57,901 nt of DNA from Bacillota bacterium (GCA_023439125.1 JAEXOU010000023.1:1-57901), one strand, 5' to 3'. Shown: positions 26,472 through 36,436, counted from the first letter of the stretch. The notes: generated by a model from the letters alone, not told the origin. Program-made: numbers and translations.

Positions 26472-26999
26472 TTACACCTCCTTAAAATTGTTAAAAATAT
26501 CTCGGATAGCAGACATTCTTGGGTCTAGTTCTGTACGATCACAGCCGCACTCCCCTTTGTTCAGGTTAGCACCGCAGACCTTGCAAATTCCTTTACAGTC
26601 TTTGCTGCACAGAACCTTCATTGGGAAACCAATCAAGACTTCTTCATAGACCAGTTGATCTACGTCTAAATCATATCCGGTAACATAATTTGTTTCATCT
26701 AAATCCTCGGCACGCTGTTCCTCAGACATCGAGAAATCAATCTCTTTTGCTGTGTCGATACTGATTGGGACGATTACATCCTCTAAGCAACGATCACAAG
26801 GAACTGTTAACGTTAAGTTCGTTTTAACTTCCACTAGGACCTTTTTAGAACCCAAGTTGGTAAGTCGTACTGCCACGTCATCCTTTTGGCTTATCTCATA
26901 CTTACAACCATTGATAACGAATGTATCTGCGTCAATGGCTACTTTATAAGTCTTAACACCTTCTGGAATATTCATGATCTCAGACACTTGTATAATCAT
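26472..26999 (-). CDS. YceD/DUF177 family protein
   Basis: 175 residues. YceD family proteins are encoded next to rpmF and are linked to 23S rRNA accumulation or ribosome biogenesis. Visible features are VPCDRCLEDV and a C-terminal cluster CSKDCKGICKVCGANLNKGECGC, likely metal-binding, then DPRMSAIRDIF. AGGAG lies 6 nt before the ATG. It lies between ackA and rpmF, but a 100-bp gap before it suggests its own promoter. Confidence 0.92.
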   Translation of the reverse strand: MIIQVSEIMNIPEGVKTYKVAIDADTFVINGCKYEISQKDDVAVRLTNLGSKKVLVEVKTNLTLTVPCDRCLEDVIVPISIDTAKEIDFSMSEEQRAEDLDETNYVTGYDLDVDQLVYEEVLIGFPMKVLCSKDCKGICKVCGANLNKGECGCDRTELDPRMSAIRDIFNNFKEV

Positions 27000-27105
27000 A
27001 AGGTACTCCTGTCTAATATATACACATCAAATCAGCGCCCAAAAATTCACACTGTTAGTATTATAACTACTTAGAAATGGTTTGTCAACAAAAAATAATT
27101 TCTAA

Positions 27106-28296
27106 TTATTTAATAAGTGCTACAGTTTCACGGCAAATTGCAAGTTCTTCATTTGTGGGAATAACCATGATTTGTACTTTTGAAGCTGGAGTAGAAATTA
27201 CTAATTCCTTGCCTCGCTGAGCGTTCTTTTCTTCATCAATTTCTACGCCCAAAAATCCTAAATGAGAGGATACTGCTTTTCTGATGTTTTTATCATTTTC
27301 ACCAAGGCCTGCTGTAAATGCGATAGCATCTACACCATTCATTGCTGCAATATAAGAACCAACATATTTAGCAACACGATAAGCAAATGTTGCAAGAGCT
27401 TCTTTTGCATGTTCGTTACCCTCATTAGCTGCTGCTTCGATATCTCTAAAGTCAGAGGATACACCAGACATACCTAGAACACCGGATTTTTTATTAAGAA
27501 CATCCATTACTTGGCTAAGAGTAATATTTTCTTTTTTAGCTATAAATTCAATGATAGCTGGATCAATATCACCACTTCTTGTACCCATAATTAATCCTTC
27601 TAGTGGAGTAAGACCCATGCTTGTATCAACAGAATGACCATTCTTTACCGCGGAGATACTTGCTCCATTACCAAGATGGCAAACAATAACCTTGGAGTTG
27701 TTAGGATCTAACTTACCAAGAGCGATCGCACGCTGGGATACGTAGCTATGGCTTGTTCCGTGGAACCCGTATCTTCTTACCTTATATTTGTTATAGTATT
27801 CATGAGGAAGACCATAAAGGTAAGCTTCCTTCGGCATTGTCTGATGGAATGCAGTATCAAATACAGCAACCATAGGAACATTAGGCATTAAGTGTTTGCA
27901 AGCATTAATACCAATAACGTTTGCTGGATTGTGTAAAGGTGCTAAATCGTTGCAATCTTCAATTGCTTTGATAACTTCATCTGTAATCACTACAGAAGAT
28001 GCGAATTTTTCTCCACCATGTACAACACGATGTCCTACCGCATTGATTTCATCTAAAGATTTAATCACACCATATTCAGGGTTTGTCAAAGCAGAAATAA
28101 CTGCTTTAATTGCAACTTCATGATTTGGAAGAGCATCATCAATGACAACTTTCTCGCCATCTCCTGCTTTATGAGTTAACTTTCCATCAATTCCAATTCT
28201 TTCACATATGCCTACTGCCAACGCTTTTTCACTCTCAGAGTCAATTAGCTGATACTTTAAAGAGGAACTACCACAATTAATAACTAAAACTTTCAT
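27106..28296 (-). CDS. ackA: Acetate kinase
   Basis: 396 residues beginning MKVLVINCGSSSLKYQLI. The acetokinase signatures are complete (GHRVVHGGE, VFDTAFHQTMP, HLGNGASISAV, TPLEGLIMGTRSGDIDP). It converts acetyl phosphate and ADP to acetate and ATP. It starts 15 bp after pta, forming the standard acetate-producing operon. Confidence 0.98.
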   Translation of the reverse strand: MKVLVINCGSSSLKYQLIDSESEKALAVGICERIGIDGKLTHKAGDGEKVVIDDALPNHEVAIKAVISALTNPEYGVIKSLDEINAVGHRVVHGGEKFASSVVITDEVIKAIEDCNDLAPLHNPANVIGINACKHLMPNVPMVAVFDTAFHQTMPKEAYLYGLPHEYYNKYKVRRYGFHGTSHSYVSQRAIALGKLDPNNSKVIVCHLGNGASISAVKNGHSVDTSMGLTPLEGLIMGTRSGDIDPAIIEFIAKKENITLSQVMDVLNKKSGVLGMSGVSSDFRDIEAAANEGNEHAKEALATFAYRVAKYVGSYIAAMNGVDAIAFTAGLGENDKNIRKAVSSHLGFLGVEIDEEKNAQRGKELVISTPASKVQIMVIPTNEELAICRETVALIK

Positions 28297-28311
28297 TATA
28301 AATCTCCTTTT

Positions 28312-29307
28312 CTATTTGGAAGCAGCTTGAACTGCTGTAATAGCAATTACACCTACGATATCATCAGCGGAACATCCTCTTGATAAATCGTTAACTGGTG
28401 CAGCGATACCCTGTGTTAATGGTCCATAAGCTTCTGCCTTAGCAAGACGTTGTGTTAATTTATAGCCAATGTTACCAGCATCAAGATCTGGGAAAACTAA
28501 TACGTTTGCCTTTCCAGCAATATCACTATTAGGAGCTTTCGAAGCACCTACGCTAGGCACAATAGCTGCATCTAACTGGAATTCTCCATCAATCTTAATC
28601 TCTGGATATAATTCCTTCGCAATTCTTGTTGCCTCTACTACTTTATCTACATCTGCATGCTTTGCACTGCCTTTTGTGGAATGAGAAAGCATAGCAACGA
28701 TTGGCTCTTTTCCAACTAACTGTTCAAAACTCTTTGCAGAGGAACCGGCAATTGCTGCTAATTCTTCTGGATTAGGATTTTGATTTAAACCTGCATCAGA
28801 GAAGACGAAAGTACCGTCAGCTCCCATATCACAATTAGGAACAACCATAATAAAGAATGCAGAAACTAACTTTGTATTAGGTGCAGTCTTTAAGATTTGT
28901 AAGCAAGGTCTTAAAGTATCTGCAGTTGAGTGACAAGCACCAGAAACTAAACCATCAGCATCGCCCATTTTGACCATCATTACACCGTATGTAATGTAGT
29001 CTGTTGTTAAAAGCTCTTTCGCTTTATCAGGTGTCATACCCTTTGCCTGTCTAAGCTCAACTAATTTATCAATATAGGAAGCAAGCTTGTCAGACTTGTT
29101 TGGATCAATAATTGTTGCCTTACTAATATCTAAGCCCTCAGAGTTCTTCTTTACTTCTTCTTGTGTGCCAACAATAACTAAGTTTGCATTACCCTCTGCT
29201 AATGTTTTTGCTGCTGCCTCAAATGTCCTTCTGTCCATACTTTCTGGTAATACAATTGTTTTCATATTCTTTCTAGCTCTAACTTTGATGTCATCAATAA
29301 ATCCCAT
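28312..29307 (-). CDS. pta: Phosphate acetyltransferase
   Basis: 331 residues from MGFIDDIKVRARKN. Short, catalytic-domain-only Pta typical of clostridia, with the conserved regions YGVMMVKMGDADGLVSGA, ADTLRPCLQI and VPSVGASKAP. It makes acetyl phosphate from acetyl-CoA. The start is at 29307 because AGGAG is 7 nt upstream; an earlier ATG (29349) adds 14 residues without a ribosome site. Confidence 0.97.
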   Translation of the reverse strand: MGFIDDIKVRARKNMKTIVLPESMDRRTFEAAAKTLAEGNANLVIVGTQEEVKKNSEGLDISKATIIDPNKSDKLASYIDKLVELRQAKGMTPDKAKELLTTDYITYGVMMVKMGDADGLVSGACHSTADTLRPCLQILKTAPNTKLVSAFFIMVVPNCDMGADGTFVFSDAGLNQNPNPEELAAIAGSSAKSFEQLVGKEPIVAMLSHSTKGSAKHADVDKVVEATRIAKELYPEIKIDGEFQLDAAIVPSVGASKAPNSDIAGKANVLVFPDLDAGNIGYKLTQRLAKAEAYGPLTQGIAAPVNDLSRGCSADDIVGVIAITAVQAASK

Positions 29308-29417
29308 AATAAAACTCCTTTCTGTCTTATGTAGTATAGTTTTAACCATTCATCCTTTTGTCAATACACTTTTTTTTAATTATTTGATGAATTTTACCTA
29401 TCGACAATCCACGTTAC

Positions 29418-29446
29418 ATTATAATACTGTTTACTAAACTATACAA
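29418..29446 (-). promoter_or_regulatory. Probable pta-ackA promoter
   Basis: TATAAT (29418-29423) with TTGTAT (29441-29446) at 17-bp spacing on the minus strand. The -35 box is weak, matching three of six consensus bases. Confidence 0.5.
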
Positions 29447-29511
29447 GTGCAATTTATGTAAATACTTACAGTCATTGTCATTTATTCCTATTACAAGTAT
29501 TGTCTATATTC

Positions 29512-29540
29512 TTGTTATTTTTTCGGCTTTCTACTATAAT
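29512..29540 (+). promoter_or_regulatory. Probable tmcAL-ylbJ promoter
   Basis: TTGTTA (29512-29517) and TATAAT (29535-29540) with 17-bp spacing, about 34 bp before the tmcAL ATG. Confidence 0.6.
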
Positions 29541-29574
29541 AATAATACATCGAATGAAGTTGGAAGGGAAAAAT

Positions 29575-30813
29575 ATGAAAACCGTTGGGATCATCGCAGA
29601 GTATAATCCATTTCATAATGGACATCTTTATCAAATCAATCAAATCAAAAAAATAACAAATGCCGATTATGTTATCGTTGTCATGAGTGGTAACTTTGTT
29701 CAACGAGGAAATCCTGCAATTACGGATAAATATGCTCGTACTAAGATGGCACTACTTAACAATGTAGATGCTGTCTTTGAAATTCCAGTATGTTATGCTA
29801 CTGCCAGTGCTGAATACTTTGCATATGGTGCGGTGAACTTATTACAAAAACTCGGAGTTGTAGATTATCTATGCTTCGGAAGTGAATGTGCTGACCTCCC
29901 CTTAATGAAAATCATTGCAGATTATCTACTCGAAGAGCCATCCAGCTATAAGGAAGCTTTATTACATTTTCAAAAATCAGGGGAAACTTACCCGAAAGCC
30001 AGAGCATTAGCAATCAGTGAAACACTGGTAAATTCACCATACAGTAGTAAAAAAATATGCGACGTACTAACCTCACCAAATAATATTCTTGGTATCGAAT
30101 ATTTAAAAGCCTTATCCAAACTAGGAAGTTCCATCCAGCCAATTACAATTCGTCGGGAGGGTGCAAGTTATCATTCAGAGCAGCTAAATGAGAATAATCC
30201 TTCTGCTACTGCAATACGAAAACATATTATCGAAGCGAATCCTTCCCTTAAGGCATCCAATCTCCCGAGTACATGTATTGATATCTTGAAAAAAGCCTAT
30301 CAACATACGTGTCCAATCACACCAGATGACTTTTCCTCGTTGCTCTATTATCAGCTTTTAATGAAAGCAGACGAGATTGCTACTTTTCAAGATGTATCAG
30401 ATGATTTATCGAATCGAATTCAAAACCTCCTCACACCTGCCCTAAGTTTCACCTCTTTTGCCCAAGATTTAAAGACAAAGCAACTGACTGCAACAAGAAT
30501 TCAGCGTTCTCTACTTCATATTCTGCTTAATTTAAAGCAAACTGACTTTGATTTTTTTCACTCAAATCAAATTATGTATGCTAGACTCTTAGGTTTTAGA
30601 AAAACTTCAAGCACTATATTAAGGGAAATACAAACAAATAGTCAAATTCCTGTTATTACTAAGTTGGGTGATGCAAAAGCTCTTATGTCCGAGAGTGAAT
30701 ATGCTATGTTTTTAAATGATATTAATGCTTCCCATATCTATAACCAAGTTGTCTTTTCAAAGTTTTTGCATAATTTAAAGGATGAATATACCGTTGGTCC
30801 TGTCATAATATAA
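29575..30813 (+). CDS. tmcAL: tRNA(Met) cytidine acetate ligase TmcAL
   Basis: 412 residues. Starts MKTVGIIAEYNPFHNGHLYQ with the nucleotidyltransferase-like HxGH motif, then SGNFVQRGNPAI and LCFGSEC. TmcAL (YlbM) uses ATP and acetate to acetylate the wobble cytidine of elongator tRNA-Met. GGAAGGG precedes the ATG at 29575, so the longer frame from 29500 is rejected. Next to ylbJ, as in many Firmicutes. Confidence 0.94.
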   Translation: MKTVGIIAEYNPFHNGHLYQINQIKKITNADYVIVVMSGNFVQRGNPAITDKYARTKMALLNNVDAVFEIPVCYATASAEYFAYGAVNLLQKLGVVDYLCFGSECADLPLMKIIADYLLEEPSSYKEALLHFQKSGETYPKARALAISETLVNSPYSSKKICDVLTSPNNILGIEYLKALSKLGSSIQPITIRREGASYHSEQLNENNPSATAIRKHIIEANPSLKASNLPSTCIDILKKAYQHTCPITPDDFSSLLYYQLLMKADEIATFQDVSDDLSNRIQNLLTPALSFTSFAQDLKTKQLTATRIQRSLLHILLNLKQTDFDFFHSNQIMYARLLGFRKTSSTILREIQTNSQIPVITKLGDAKALMSESEYAMFLNDINASHIYNQVVFSKFLHNLKDEYTVGPVII

Positions 30814-30876
30814 CGGTACAATAATATAATAAACTAACCCCTTTGAAAAAGAACAGTCTGTCTGTATAGGTGCTTA

Positions 30877-31869
30877 ATGCAAACTTACGAATCCTCTTAT
30901 ACTAGAAAAATCCGTTTGAAAAGCAGATTGATTAAAATCTGTCTGCTACTACTGCTTGTTCTGATTTTACTGTTTCCATCGATTGCTTTTTTAGGTGCTA
31001 GAAACGGGCTGTTACTTTGGTGGGATACCTTACTTCCAACATTGTTACCATTTATGATTATCTCTTCGCTCATTGTCCGATTACGAATCACAAAAATATT
31101 ATCTTCTCTCTTTTATCCTCTCTTTCGATTGTTACTTCCAATCAGTAGAGAGGGGTGTTATCCTGTGTTTATCGGCTTTCTGGCCGGTTATCCTGTAGGT
31201 GCCAAAACTACTGCTGATTTGCGTTCAGAAAGAGTTTTATGTACAAAAGAAGCCCAGATGCTATGTGCATTTTCCAACAACGCAAGTCCGATGTTCGTTC
31301 TGAGCTATATAGCAGCAACCCAGCTTGCCACTCCCAAAATCGGACTTCCACTTCTTCTTATTTTATATACCTCTTCTTACATAAGTTCAATGCTCTGGTA
31401 TGTTTTCCTTAGCAAAAAAGAATGTTCCTTTCTTCCTACCGTGAAAGCGACTGCTACCGAAGATAATCTTCTCGTAACATCTCCTAAATTTGAATTCTCA
31501 ATGCTCGATGATTCCATCTTAAATGCTTTTGAAGTTGTTACAAAGGTGGGAGGCTATATTGTCTTATTTTCTGTTCTAGCTTCCTTTATCACGAATCTTC
31601 CAATACCATTTGGTGTCGGCATCGCGTATTTAACAGGCATCCTAGAGATTACTACGGGAATTCATAACATTAGCTGCTTAACTCTTAACTTAGATTTCAA
31701 ATTTATACTAATCGCTACAATCACTGCATTTGGTGGCCTAAGTGGATTTGCTCAGACAAAATCCGTAATCTCAGGTTGTAATCTTTCATCTACACATTAC
31801 TTTGTTTGTAAGATCATGAGTGCATGTATTGCATTCCTACTTTCTTTTGGATATACATATTTTAAATAA
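30877..31869 (+). CDS. ylbJ: Sporulation integral membrane protein YlbJ
   Basis: 330 residues with about eight membrane helices. Matches YlbJ, a sigma-E-regulated sporulation membrane protein in Bacillus; conserved blocks include GLLLWWDTLLPTLLPFMI, GFLAGYPVGAKTTADL, FSNNASPMFVLSYI and FGGLSGFAQTKSVI. Shorter than the Bacillus protein. It is 63 bp after tmcAL and ends at a clear terminator. Confidence 0.9.
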   Translation: MQTYESSYTRKIRLKSRLIKICLLLLLVLILLFPSIAFLGARNGLLLWWDTLLPTLLPFMIISSLIVRLRITKILSSLFYPLFRLLLPISREGCYPVFIGFLAGYPVGAKTTADLRSERVLCTKEAQMLCAFSNNASPMFVLSYIAATQLATPKIGLPLLLILYTSSYISSMLWYVFLSKKECSFLPTVKATATEDNLLVTSPKFEFSMLDDSILNAFEVVTKVGGYIVLFSVLASFITNLPIPFGVGIAYLTGILEITTGIHNISCLTLNLDFKFILIATITAFGGLSGFAQTKSVISGCNLSSTHYFVCKIMSACIAFLLSFGYTYFK

Positions 31870-31906
31870 AAAGCTAGTTATTCCTGCGAATGGGATAACT
31901 AGCTTT
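31870..31906. terminator. Bidirectional terminator after ylbJ
   Basis: AAAGCTAGTTATTCC pairs with GGGATAACTAGCTTT; T-rich tracts follow on both strands (TTTATATTTTAT on plus). It separates ylbJ from the leftward coiled-coil gene. Confidence 0.75.
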
Positions 31907-31993
31907 ATATTTTATGATAAAACTTAATTTCGTGTTGATTAAAGTTAAAGTCTGCAAAGGAATGATACACGCAAAAACTTTATGTAACTTTAA

Positions 31994-32671
31994 CTAATCA
32001 ATATCTTCTAAAAACTTATTCTCATCAAAGTTGTAGTCTTGGTCATCAAAATATTCATCTCGATCTGCGGCCACTTCATCATCCATATTACTCTGTACAC
32101 GTGACTCTGGCTGTGGCTGTTGTGGTGTGAGTTGTTCTGTTAATTCACGTTTGTTATTAACTACAATATCTAAATTACCCTTTAATGCATTAACAAGAGC
32201 TTCGCATTTAACTTTACTGCTTTCATATGCATCAGAAAGTATACCTTCTACTTCACCTAAAATCTCATTGGTATATGCTAACGCACCAGTACGAATCTGT
32301 TCTGCATCCTCGTTCGCACTCTTTAACATTGCTTCTGCTTGAGCACTCGCACTACTTACCATCTCGTTTGCTTGATAATAAGCTTGTTGCATAATTTCGT
32401 TCTCATTAACAAGCGCTTTTGCCTTTTCTTTTGCTTCTGCTTGAATCTGTAATGCTCTCTGTTCTGCATCAGCAATAATAGCATCACGATTAGCAATAAT
32501 TTTCTGATAACGCTTGATTTCATCAGGAGTACGAAGGCGCAATTCGTCTAATAAATCATACAATTGATCTTTTGGTACAATAACCTTTGTTTGCGATAAC
32601 GGTTGCATTTTACAACTTTCAACAAATTCATATATATCCTCTATTAATTGTTCAATTCTACTCATTGCCAT
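31994..32671 (-). CDS. Coiled-coil protein of unknown function (V-type ATPase subunit H/DivIVA-like)
   Basis: About 225 residues from MAMSRIEQLIEDIYEFVE. Residues ~45-190 form a long charged helix with Ala/Glu-rich heptads (ADAEQRALQIQAEAKEKA), and the C-terminus is acidic and disordered. This pattern is often auto-named ATPase or V-ATPase subunit H, but no catalytic site exists and no ATPase operon is present. A DivIVA-like scaffold is another possibility. The start is placed just past the coaD stop; the longer frame (to 32764) overlaps coaD and has no family support. Confidence 0.65.
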   Translation of the reverse strand: MAMSRIEQLIEDIYEFVESCKMQPLSQTKVIVPKDQLYDLLDELRLRTPDEIKRYQKIIANRDAIIADAEQRALQIQAEAKEKAKALVNENEIMQQAYYQANEMVSSASAQAEAMLKSANEDAEQIRTGALAYTNEILGEVEGILSDAYESSKVKCEALVNALKGNLDIVVNNKRELTEQLTPQQPQPESRVQSNMDDEVAADRDEYFDDQDYNFDENKFLEDID

Positions 32672-32672
32672 A

Positions 32673-33164
32673 CTACTCACTCTTCTTTCCCCTGTATTTG
32701 TCGTAAATAATCGGAATAATACATTCCGGTACAAATTTGGTGATATCTCCACCATAATGTGCAATTTCTCTTACAATGCTTGAACTCAAGTATGAGTATT
32801 CAACACTTGTGGTAAAGAACACAGTATCAATCTCGGAATCCAACTTGCTATTGGTCTGTGCAATTTGTAGTTCATATTCAAAATCAGTTACCGCTCTTAA
32901 CCCTCTTATTAGTACTGATGCATCGTTTTCTTTTGCAAAATCAACAGTCAATCCATCAAAAGCTCTCACCTTAACATTAGGAATATCCTTTACCACTTGT
33001 TGAATTAGCATAACCCTTTCATCAACTGAAAACAACGGTGCCTTCGAGCTGTTAATTAACACTCCGATGATTAACTCGTCCATAATTTTTGATGCTCGTC
33101 GGATTACATCCAAATGTCCTAATGTAATCGGATCAAAACTCCCAGGATATATTCCTCTTTTCAT
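32673..33164 (-). CDS. coaD: Phosphopantetheine adenylyltransferase
   Basis: 163 residues. MKRGIYPGSFDPITLGHLDV holds the T/HxGH nucleotidyltransferase motif, and ASVLIRGLRAVTDFEYELQIA and SSSIVREIAHYGGD are conserved CoaD segments. It adenylates 4'-phosphopantetheine in coenzyme A synthesis. GGAGG lies 5 nt before 33164, deciding the start. Part of rsmD-coaD-coiled-coil transcript. Confidence 0.97.
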   Translation of the reverse strand: MKRGIYPGSFDPITLGHLDVIRRASKIMDELIIGVLINSSKAPLFSVDERVMLIQQVVKDIPNVKVRAFDGLTVDFAKENDASVLIRGLRAVTDFEYELQIAQTNSKLDSEIDTVFFTTSVEYSYLSSSIVREIAHYGGDITKFVPECIIPIIYDKYRGKKSE

Positions 33165-33188
33165 TCTATCCTCCAAACGGCATACCCG

Positions 33189-33746
33189 CTATTCTTTTAT
33201 CTCAATTAAAACATGCTTATTTGTTTTATATTCTTTTTCTCTTATAACTCTAAACTTCGTATCTTCTAAATATTCAAATGTTGTTTTTAGAGATGCCTCC
33301 ACAACAATAATCGTATTATGATAAACAATTGTAGACTTATCTAAAGCTTTTAATATTTCTTTTTCAAACTCATGATCATACGGTGGGTCCATAAAAATGA
33401 TATCAAATGCTTTTCCTTCGACTTCCATTGCTCGTATGACCGAAAGTGCATCTTTTTGTAATATAACAGAATTACCTTCAAAATGTGTTGCTTTAATATT
33501 AGAACGAATGCAATCACATGCTGCTTTGCTTATATCTGCAAAAACTGCAAATGATGCGCCTCGACTTAATGCTTCTATGCCAATTGCACCACTACCACTA
33601 AAGAGATCTAAAAAATCACAATCAGCCAAATATGGGTTTAGAATGTTAAATAGAGTCTCTTTTGTTCGATCCGTAGTAGGCCTAGTTTCTAATCCCTCCG
33701 GAGTCTTCAATAATGTTCTTCTTGCTTTACCAGCGATTACCCTCAT
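33189..33746 (-). CDS. rsmD: 16S rRNA (guanine966-N2)-methyltransferase RsmD
   Basis: 185 residues. MRVIAGKARRTLLKTPEGLE and RPTTDRTKETLFNIL are diagnostic; motif I is FLDLFSGSGAIGIEALSRGA and motif IV DIIFMDPPYDH. GGAG lies 8 nt before the ATG at 33746; the frame to 33803 is not needed. It precedes coaD by 24 bp, a common pairing. Confidence 0.96.
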   Translation of the reverse strand: MRVIAGKARRTLLKTPEGLETRPTTDRTKETLFNILNPYLADCDFLDLFSGSGAIGIEALSRGASFAVFADISKAACDCIRSNIKATHFEGNSVILQKDALSVIRAMEVEGKAFDIIFMDPPYDHEFEKEILKALDKSTIVYHNTIIVVEASLKTTFEYLEDTKFRVIREKEYKTNKHVLIEIKE

Positions 33747-33943
33747 AAAATCAACTCCATATACACTCAGGGTGACGGTAAGATACACCTCGCCCATTTT
33801 CATTAAACATATCTTTATTTTATTATATAATTTAAGTTTGTCAACTTTTTTTTCATAATATGATTTGACTTCATAAAATTTAAGTCACTTTTGATAACTT
33901 TTCTTTCTATTTTTTCTCTAATCATCATTTTTTTATGCAAAAT

Positions 33944-33970
33944 AAATGGTACGGCAAAGCCGCACCATTT
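33944..33970 (-). terminator. Terminator of the SASP gene
   Basis: AAATGGTACGGC pairs with GCCGCACCATTT around AAA, one mismatch, followed on the minus strand by ATTTTGC. It lies 64 bp past the SASP stop. Confidence 0.6.
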
Positions 33971-34034
33971 ACTCCACTGTGTTTCAACCGTATTTCAATT
34001 TTTTATCGTCTCTTACTAAACAGTTTCGATATCG

Positions 34035-34235
34035 CTATTTCCCAGCCATGGACTCTTCTTGGGCTTTGATCATTTTCTTAACCATATAGCCGCCTACGCT
34101 ACCATTCTGATAAGATGTTAAATTTCCGTTGTAGCCCTGAGTTAATGGAACACCAATTTCAGATGCAACTTCCATTTTGAAACGATCCATTGCTTCTTTA
34201 GCTTCAGGTACTTCTACGCGATTTCTACTACTCAT
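34035..34235 (-). CDS. Alpha/beta-type small acid-soluble spore protein
   Basis: 66 residues, MSSRNRVEVPEAKEAMDRFK. The family blocks KMEVASEIGV (with the GPR protease site region) and the DNA-binding GGYMVKKMI are present. It coats spore DNA and is degraded at germination. GGAGGAG lies 6 nt before the ATG at 34235. It is evidence that the host forms endospores. Confidence 0.95.
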   Translation of the reverse strand: MSSRNRVEVPEAKEAMDRFKMEVASEIGVPLTQGYNGNLTSYQNGSVGGYMVKKMIKAQEESMAGK

Positions 34236-34385
34236 AATAAACTCCTCCATTTCAGTGTCTGACTACTTTATAAGACTTTTAATCTAGTAATAAAAGTAAT
34301 CAGTGAATGTTGTTGTTTGTTACGCTCTTAGTATATGCATCTCTATCATTAATACACTGGTATGTTATGGTGGTATTAACATTGA

Positions 34386-35084
34386 TTACAATTCAAGTGG
34401 ATGTTCTTTTAGCCATTGCTTATGAAGCTTATAATCAGGCATTATCTTTTCTACTTCACTCCAAAATCTTCTTGAATGATTTAGTTCTTTCAGATGACAC
34501 AATTCATGAATAACGATATAATCTAGTACTTCTAAGGGAGCAAGAACACATTTCCAATTAAAATTTAAATTTCGTTTTGAAGAACAACTTCCATAACAAC
34601 TTTTTTGCTCTTTGATACGTACTGTACCAAATGGTTCTTGAATTATGTTCTGATAATATATGATTCTATCTTTCAATATCTCTTTTGCTTTGTTTAAATA
34701 CCAAGTTTTAAATGCAAGCTTAACTTTATTCTTATCGAATATATTTATCTGAACTCGAAAATGATTATCATAAAACTCTACAACTGGAGTATCGATTTTT
34801 GAGTTTTGTACAAAATGTAACAAGTATTCTTTTCCTAGGAACGGCATATTACTATTATCTTCATAAGTTCTTTTCACATTATTTTGCCCAATACAATTCC
34901 GTTCTATCACTTGTTGCTGTTTTTTTTGTATCCAACCCATTTTTTGCTTTATAATATTTTCAATCTCTTTCTTTCGAATAAATTGTGGGGCGCGAACAGA
35001 AACTGAGCCATCTTTGTCAATACAAATACTAACCGTTTTTCGATTGCTATATATAATTGTATATTTAATTTCAGTAGATAGCAT
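34386..35084 (-). CDS. YgjP-like (DUF45) metallopeptidase family protein
   Basis: 232 residues. The zinc motif HELCHLKELNHSRRFW (HExxH plus downstream His) and KEQKSCYGSCSSKRNLNFNW are diagnostic for the YgjP/WLM metallopeptidase group. Predicted cytoplasmic zinc protease; substrate unknown. Single gene, divergent from the DUF523 gene. Confidence 0.9.
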   Translation of the reverse strand: MLSTEIKYTIIYSNRKTVSICIDKDGSVSVRAPQFIRKKEIENIIKQKMGWIQKKQQQVIERNCIGQNNVKRTYEDNSNMPFLGKEYLLHFVQNSKIDTPVVEFYDNHFRVQINIFDKNKVKLAFKTWYLNKAKEILKDRIIYYQNIIQEPFGTVRIKEQKSCYGSCSSKRNLNFNWKCVLAPLEVLDYIVIHELCHLKELNHSRRFWSEVEKIMPDYKLHKQWLKEHPLEL

Positions 35085-35242
35085 TCCATCAGCTCCATTC
35101 TCTAACTTTATTTCATCGTTATTCTACCAAACATAGAATTATTCGTCAATGTTTGTGGATTTATGTTGTTTATGATCAAACCATTCTATGGACAGTCCAA
35201 ATCGCCTATGATAAAATTAAGAAAAAATAAGGAAGTGATTAC

Positions 35243-35677
35243 TTGAATATACTTATTAGCGGATGCCTACTTGGCATCAATTGTAGATATGATGGAAAAG
35301 GTAAATTAATCGATGCTTATGAACAATTGTCGAAAAAATATAATTTAATTCCTGTTTGCCCAGAACAACTTGGTGGACTTACTACTCCTAGAACACCTGC
35401 TGAAATCGTAAATCAGCGTGTTATGACAGAGGAAGGTGTTGATGTTACCGAGCAATACACAAAGGGTGCGAACGAAGTACTTCACCTTGCAAAACTATAT
35501 GATTGCACAATTGCGATTTTAAAGGAACGTTCTCCTTCCTGTGGAAGTAATTCTCGCTATGATGGTACTTTTACAGGTACCTTAATCAATGGGGATGGGA
35601 TTACAGCTGCGCTATTAAAGGAAAATGGGATTACGGTTTACGGTGAAAGCGAAATAGAAAAGCTTTTATCAAAATAA
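35243..35677 (+). CDS. DUF523 domain-containing protein
   Basis: 144 residues with family start NILISGCLLGINCRYDG and the conserved Cys-containing block KERSPSCGSN. Function unknown. The start is TTG at 35243 with AAGGAA 8 nt upstream; no ATG fits the family N-terminus. Confidence 0.88.
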   Translation: MNILISGCLLGINCRYDGKGKLIDAYEQLSKKYNLIPVCPEQLGGLTTPRTPAEIVNQRVMTEEGVDVTEQYTKGANEVLHLAKLYDCTIAILKERSPSCGSNSRYDGTFTGTLINGDGITAALLKENGITVYGESEIEKLLSK

Positions 35678-35740
35678 TGTCTACATTTTTATTTTTTCTT
35701 ATAATATATAGTAAAACATAATCATAAAGGGAGATACTTT

Positions 35741-36436
35741 ATGTTTTTGATTTATGTTGCAATCCTTGGTGCAAGTATTGTGCTGTTAGTTCTTACTCCA
35801 TTGTATAGCTACCTTTCCAAACGACCAAGCCATAAAATACTTACACTTACTATAAAAGGCCTTAATACTGGAACCTCACTGCTCTTTGCGATAATTGGAT
35901 ACATTCGGTTAGTAAATCAAGAGATTACATCCGTACCGAAAAATCTAATTCATAACAACTGGATTCTCATTGGGCTTAGCATCTTTTTCGTTGCTGATAT
36001 TGTACTTCGGATTCATATCGCTACTGGAGGTATCCTGTTCTTTTTCGGGCATGTTGCTTATATGATTTTCTTTTTGTCGCTTTCATCATTTAATGCAATA
36101 TCAATCCTGATTTTTACAATCGCGTGCGTTGTAGTTTTATGTTATTTTTATCGATACTCTCCAATACTTGATGGATTAAAAGTACCTGTAGCACTTTATG
36201 GTATGACAATTTGTGGTTCTCTATCCATCGGTATTCTACTTCCTTTTACTTTTGGAATCTATGGATATTTACCTGCTATTGCAATTATATTGCTAGTTTG
36301 TTCTGATATAATGTTAGCTCGTAATAAAATGGTGGAGGAAACTGCTTTAACTCGAACTCTCGTATTACTATACTATTTTACAGGACAATTTTTAATGGCT
36401 ATGACTCTATATTTACCATCAATCTACGAGAAATAA
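35741..36436 (+). CDS. YhhN family membrane protein (lysoplasmalogenase-like)
   Basis: 231 residues, about eight membrane helices. The YhhN/TMEM86 pattern is seen in the conserved helices, including GLSIFFVADIVLRI and GGILFFFGHVAYMIFF. Vertebrate TMEM86B cleaves the vinyl ether of lysoplasmalogen; anaerobic clostridia make plasmalogens, so a lipid role is plausible but not shown. Starts with ATG and AAAGGGAG upstream. Confidence 0.8.
   Translation: MFLIYVAILGASIVLLVLTPLYSYLSKRPSHKILTLTIKGLNTGTSLLFAIIGYIRLVNQEITSVPKNLIHNNWILIGLSIFFVADIVLRIHIATGGILFFFGHVAYMIFFLSLSSFNAISILIFTIACVVVLCYFYRYSPILDGLKVPVALYGMTICGSLSIGILLPFTFGIYGYLPAIAIILLVCSDIMLARNKMVEETALTRTLVLLYYFTGQFLMAMTLYLPSIYEK

Noticed and set aside
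31994..32671. V-type ATPase subunit annotation
   Set aside because: Only coiled-coil similarity and no ATPase operon, so left as unknown function.
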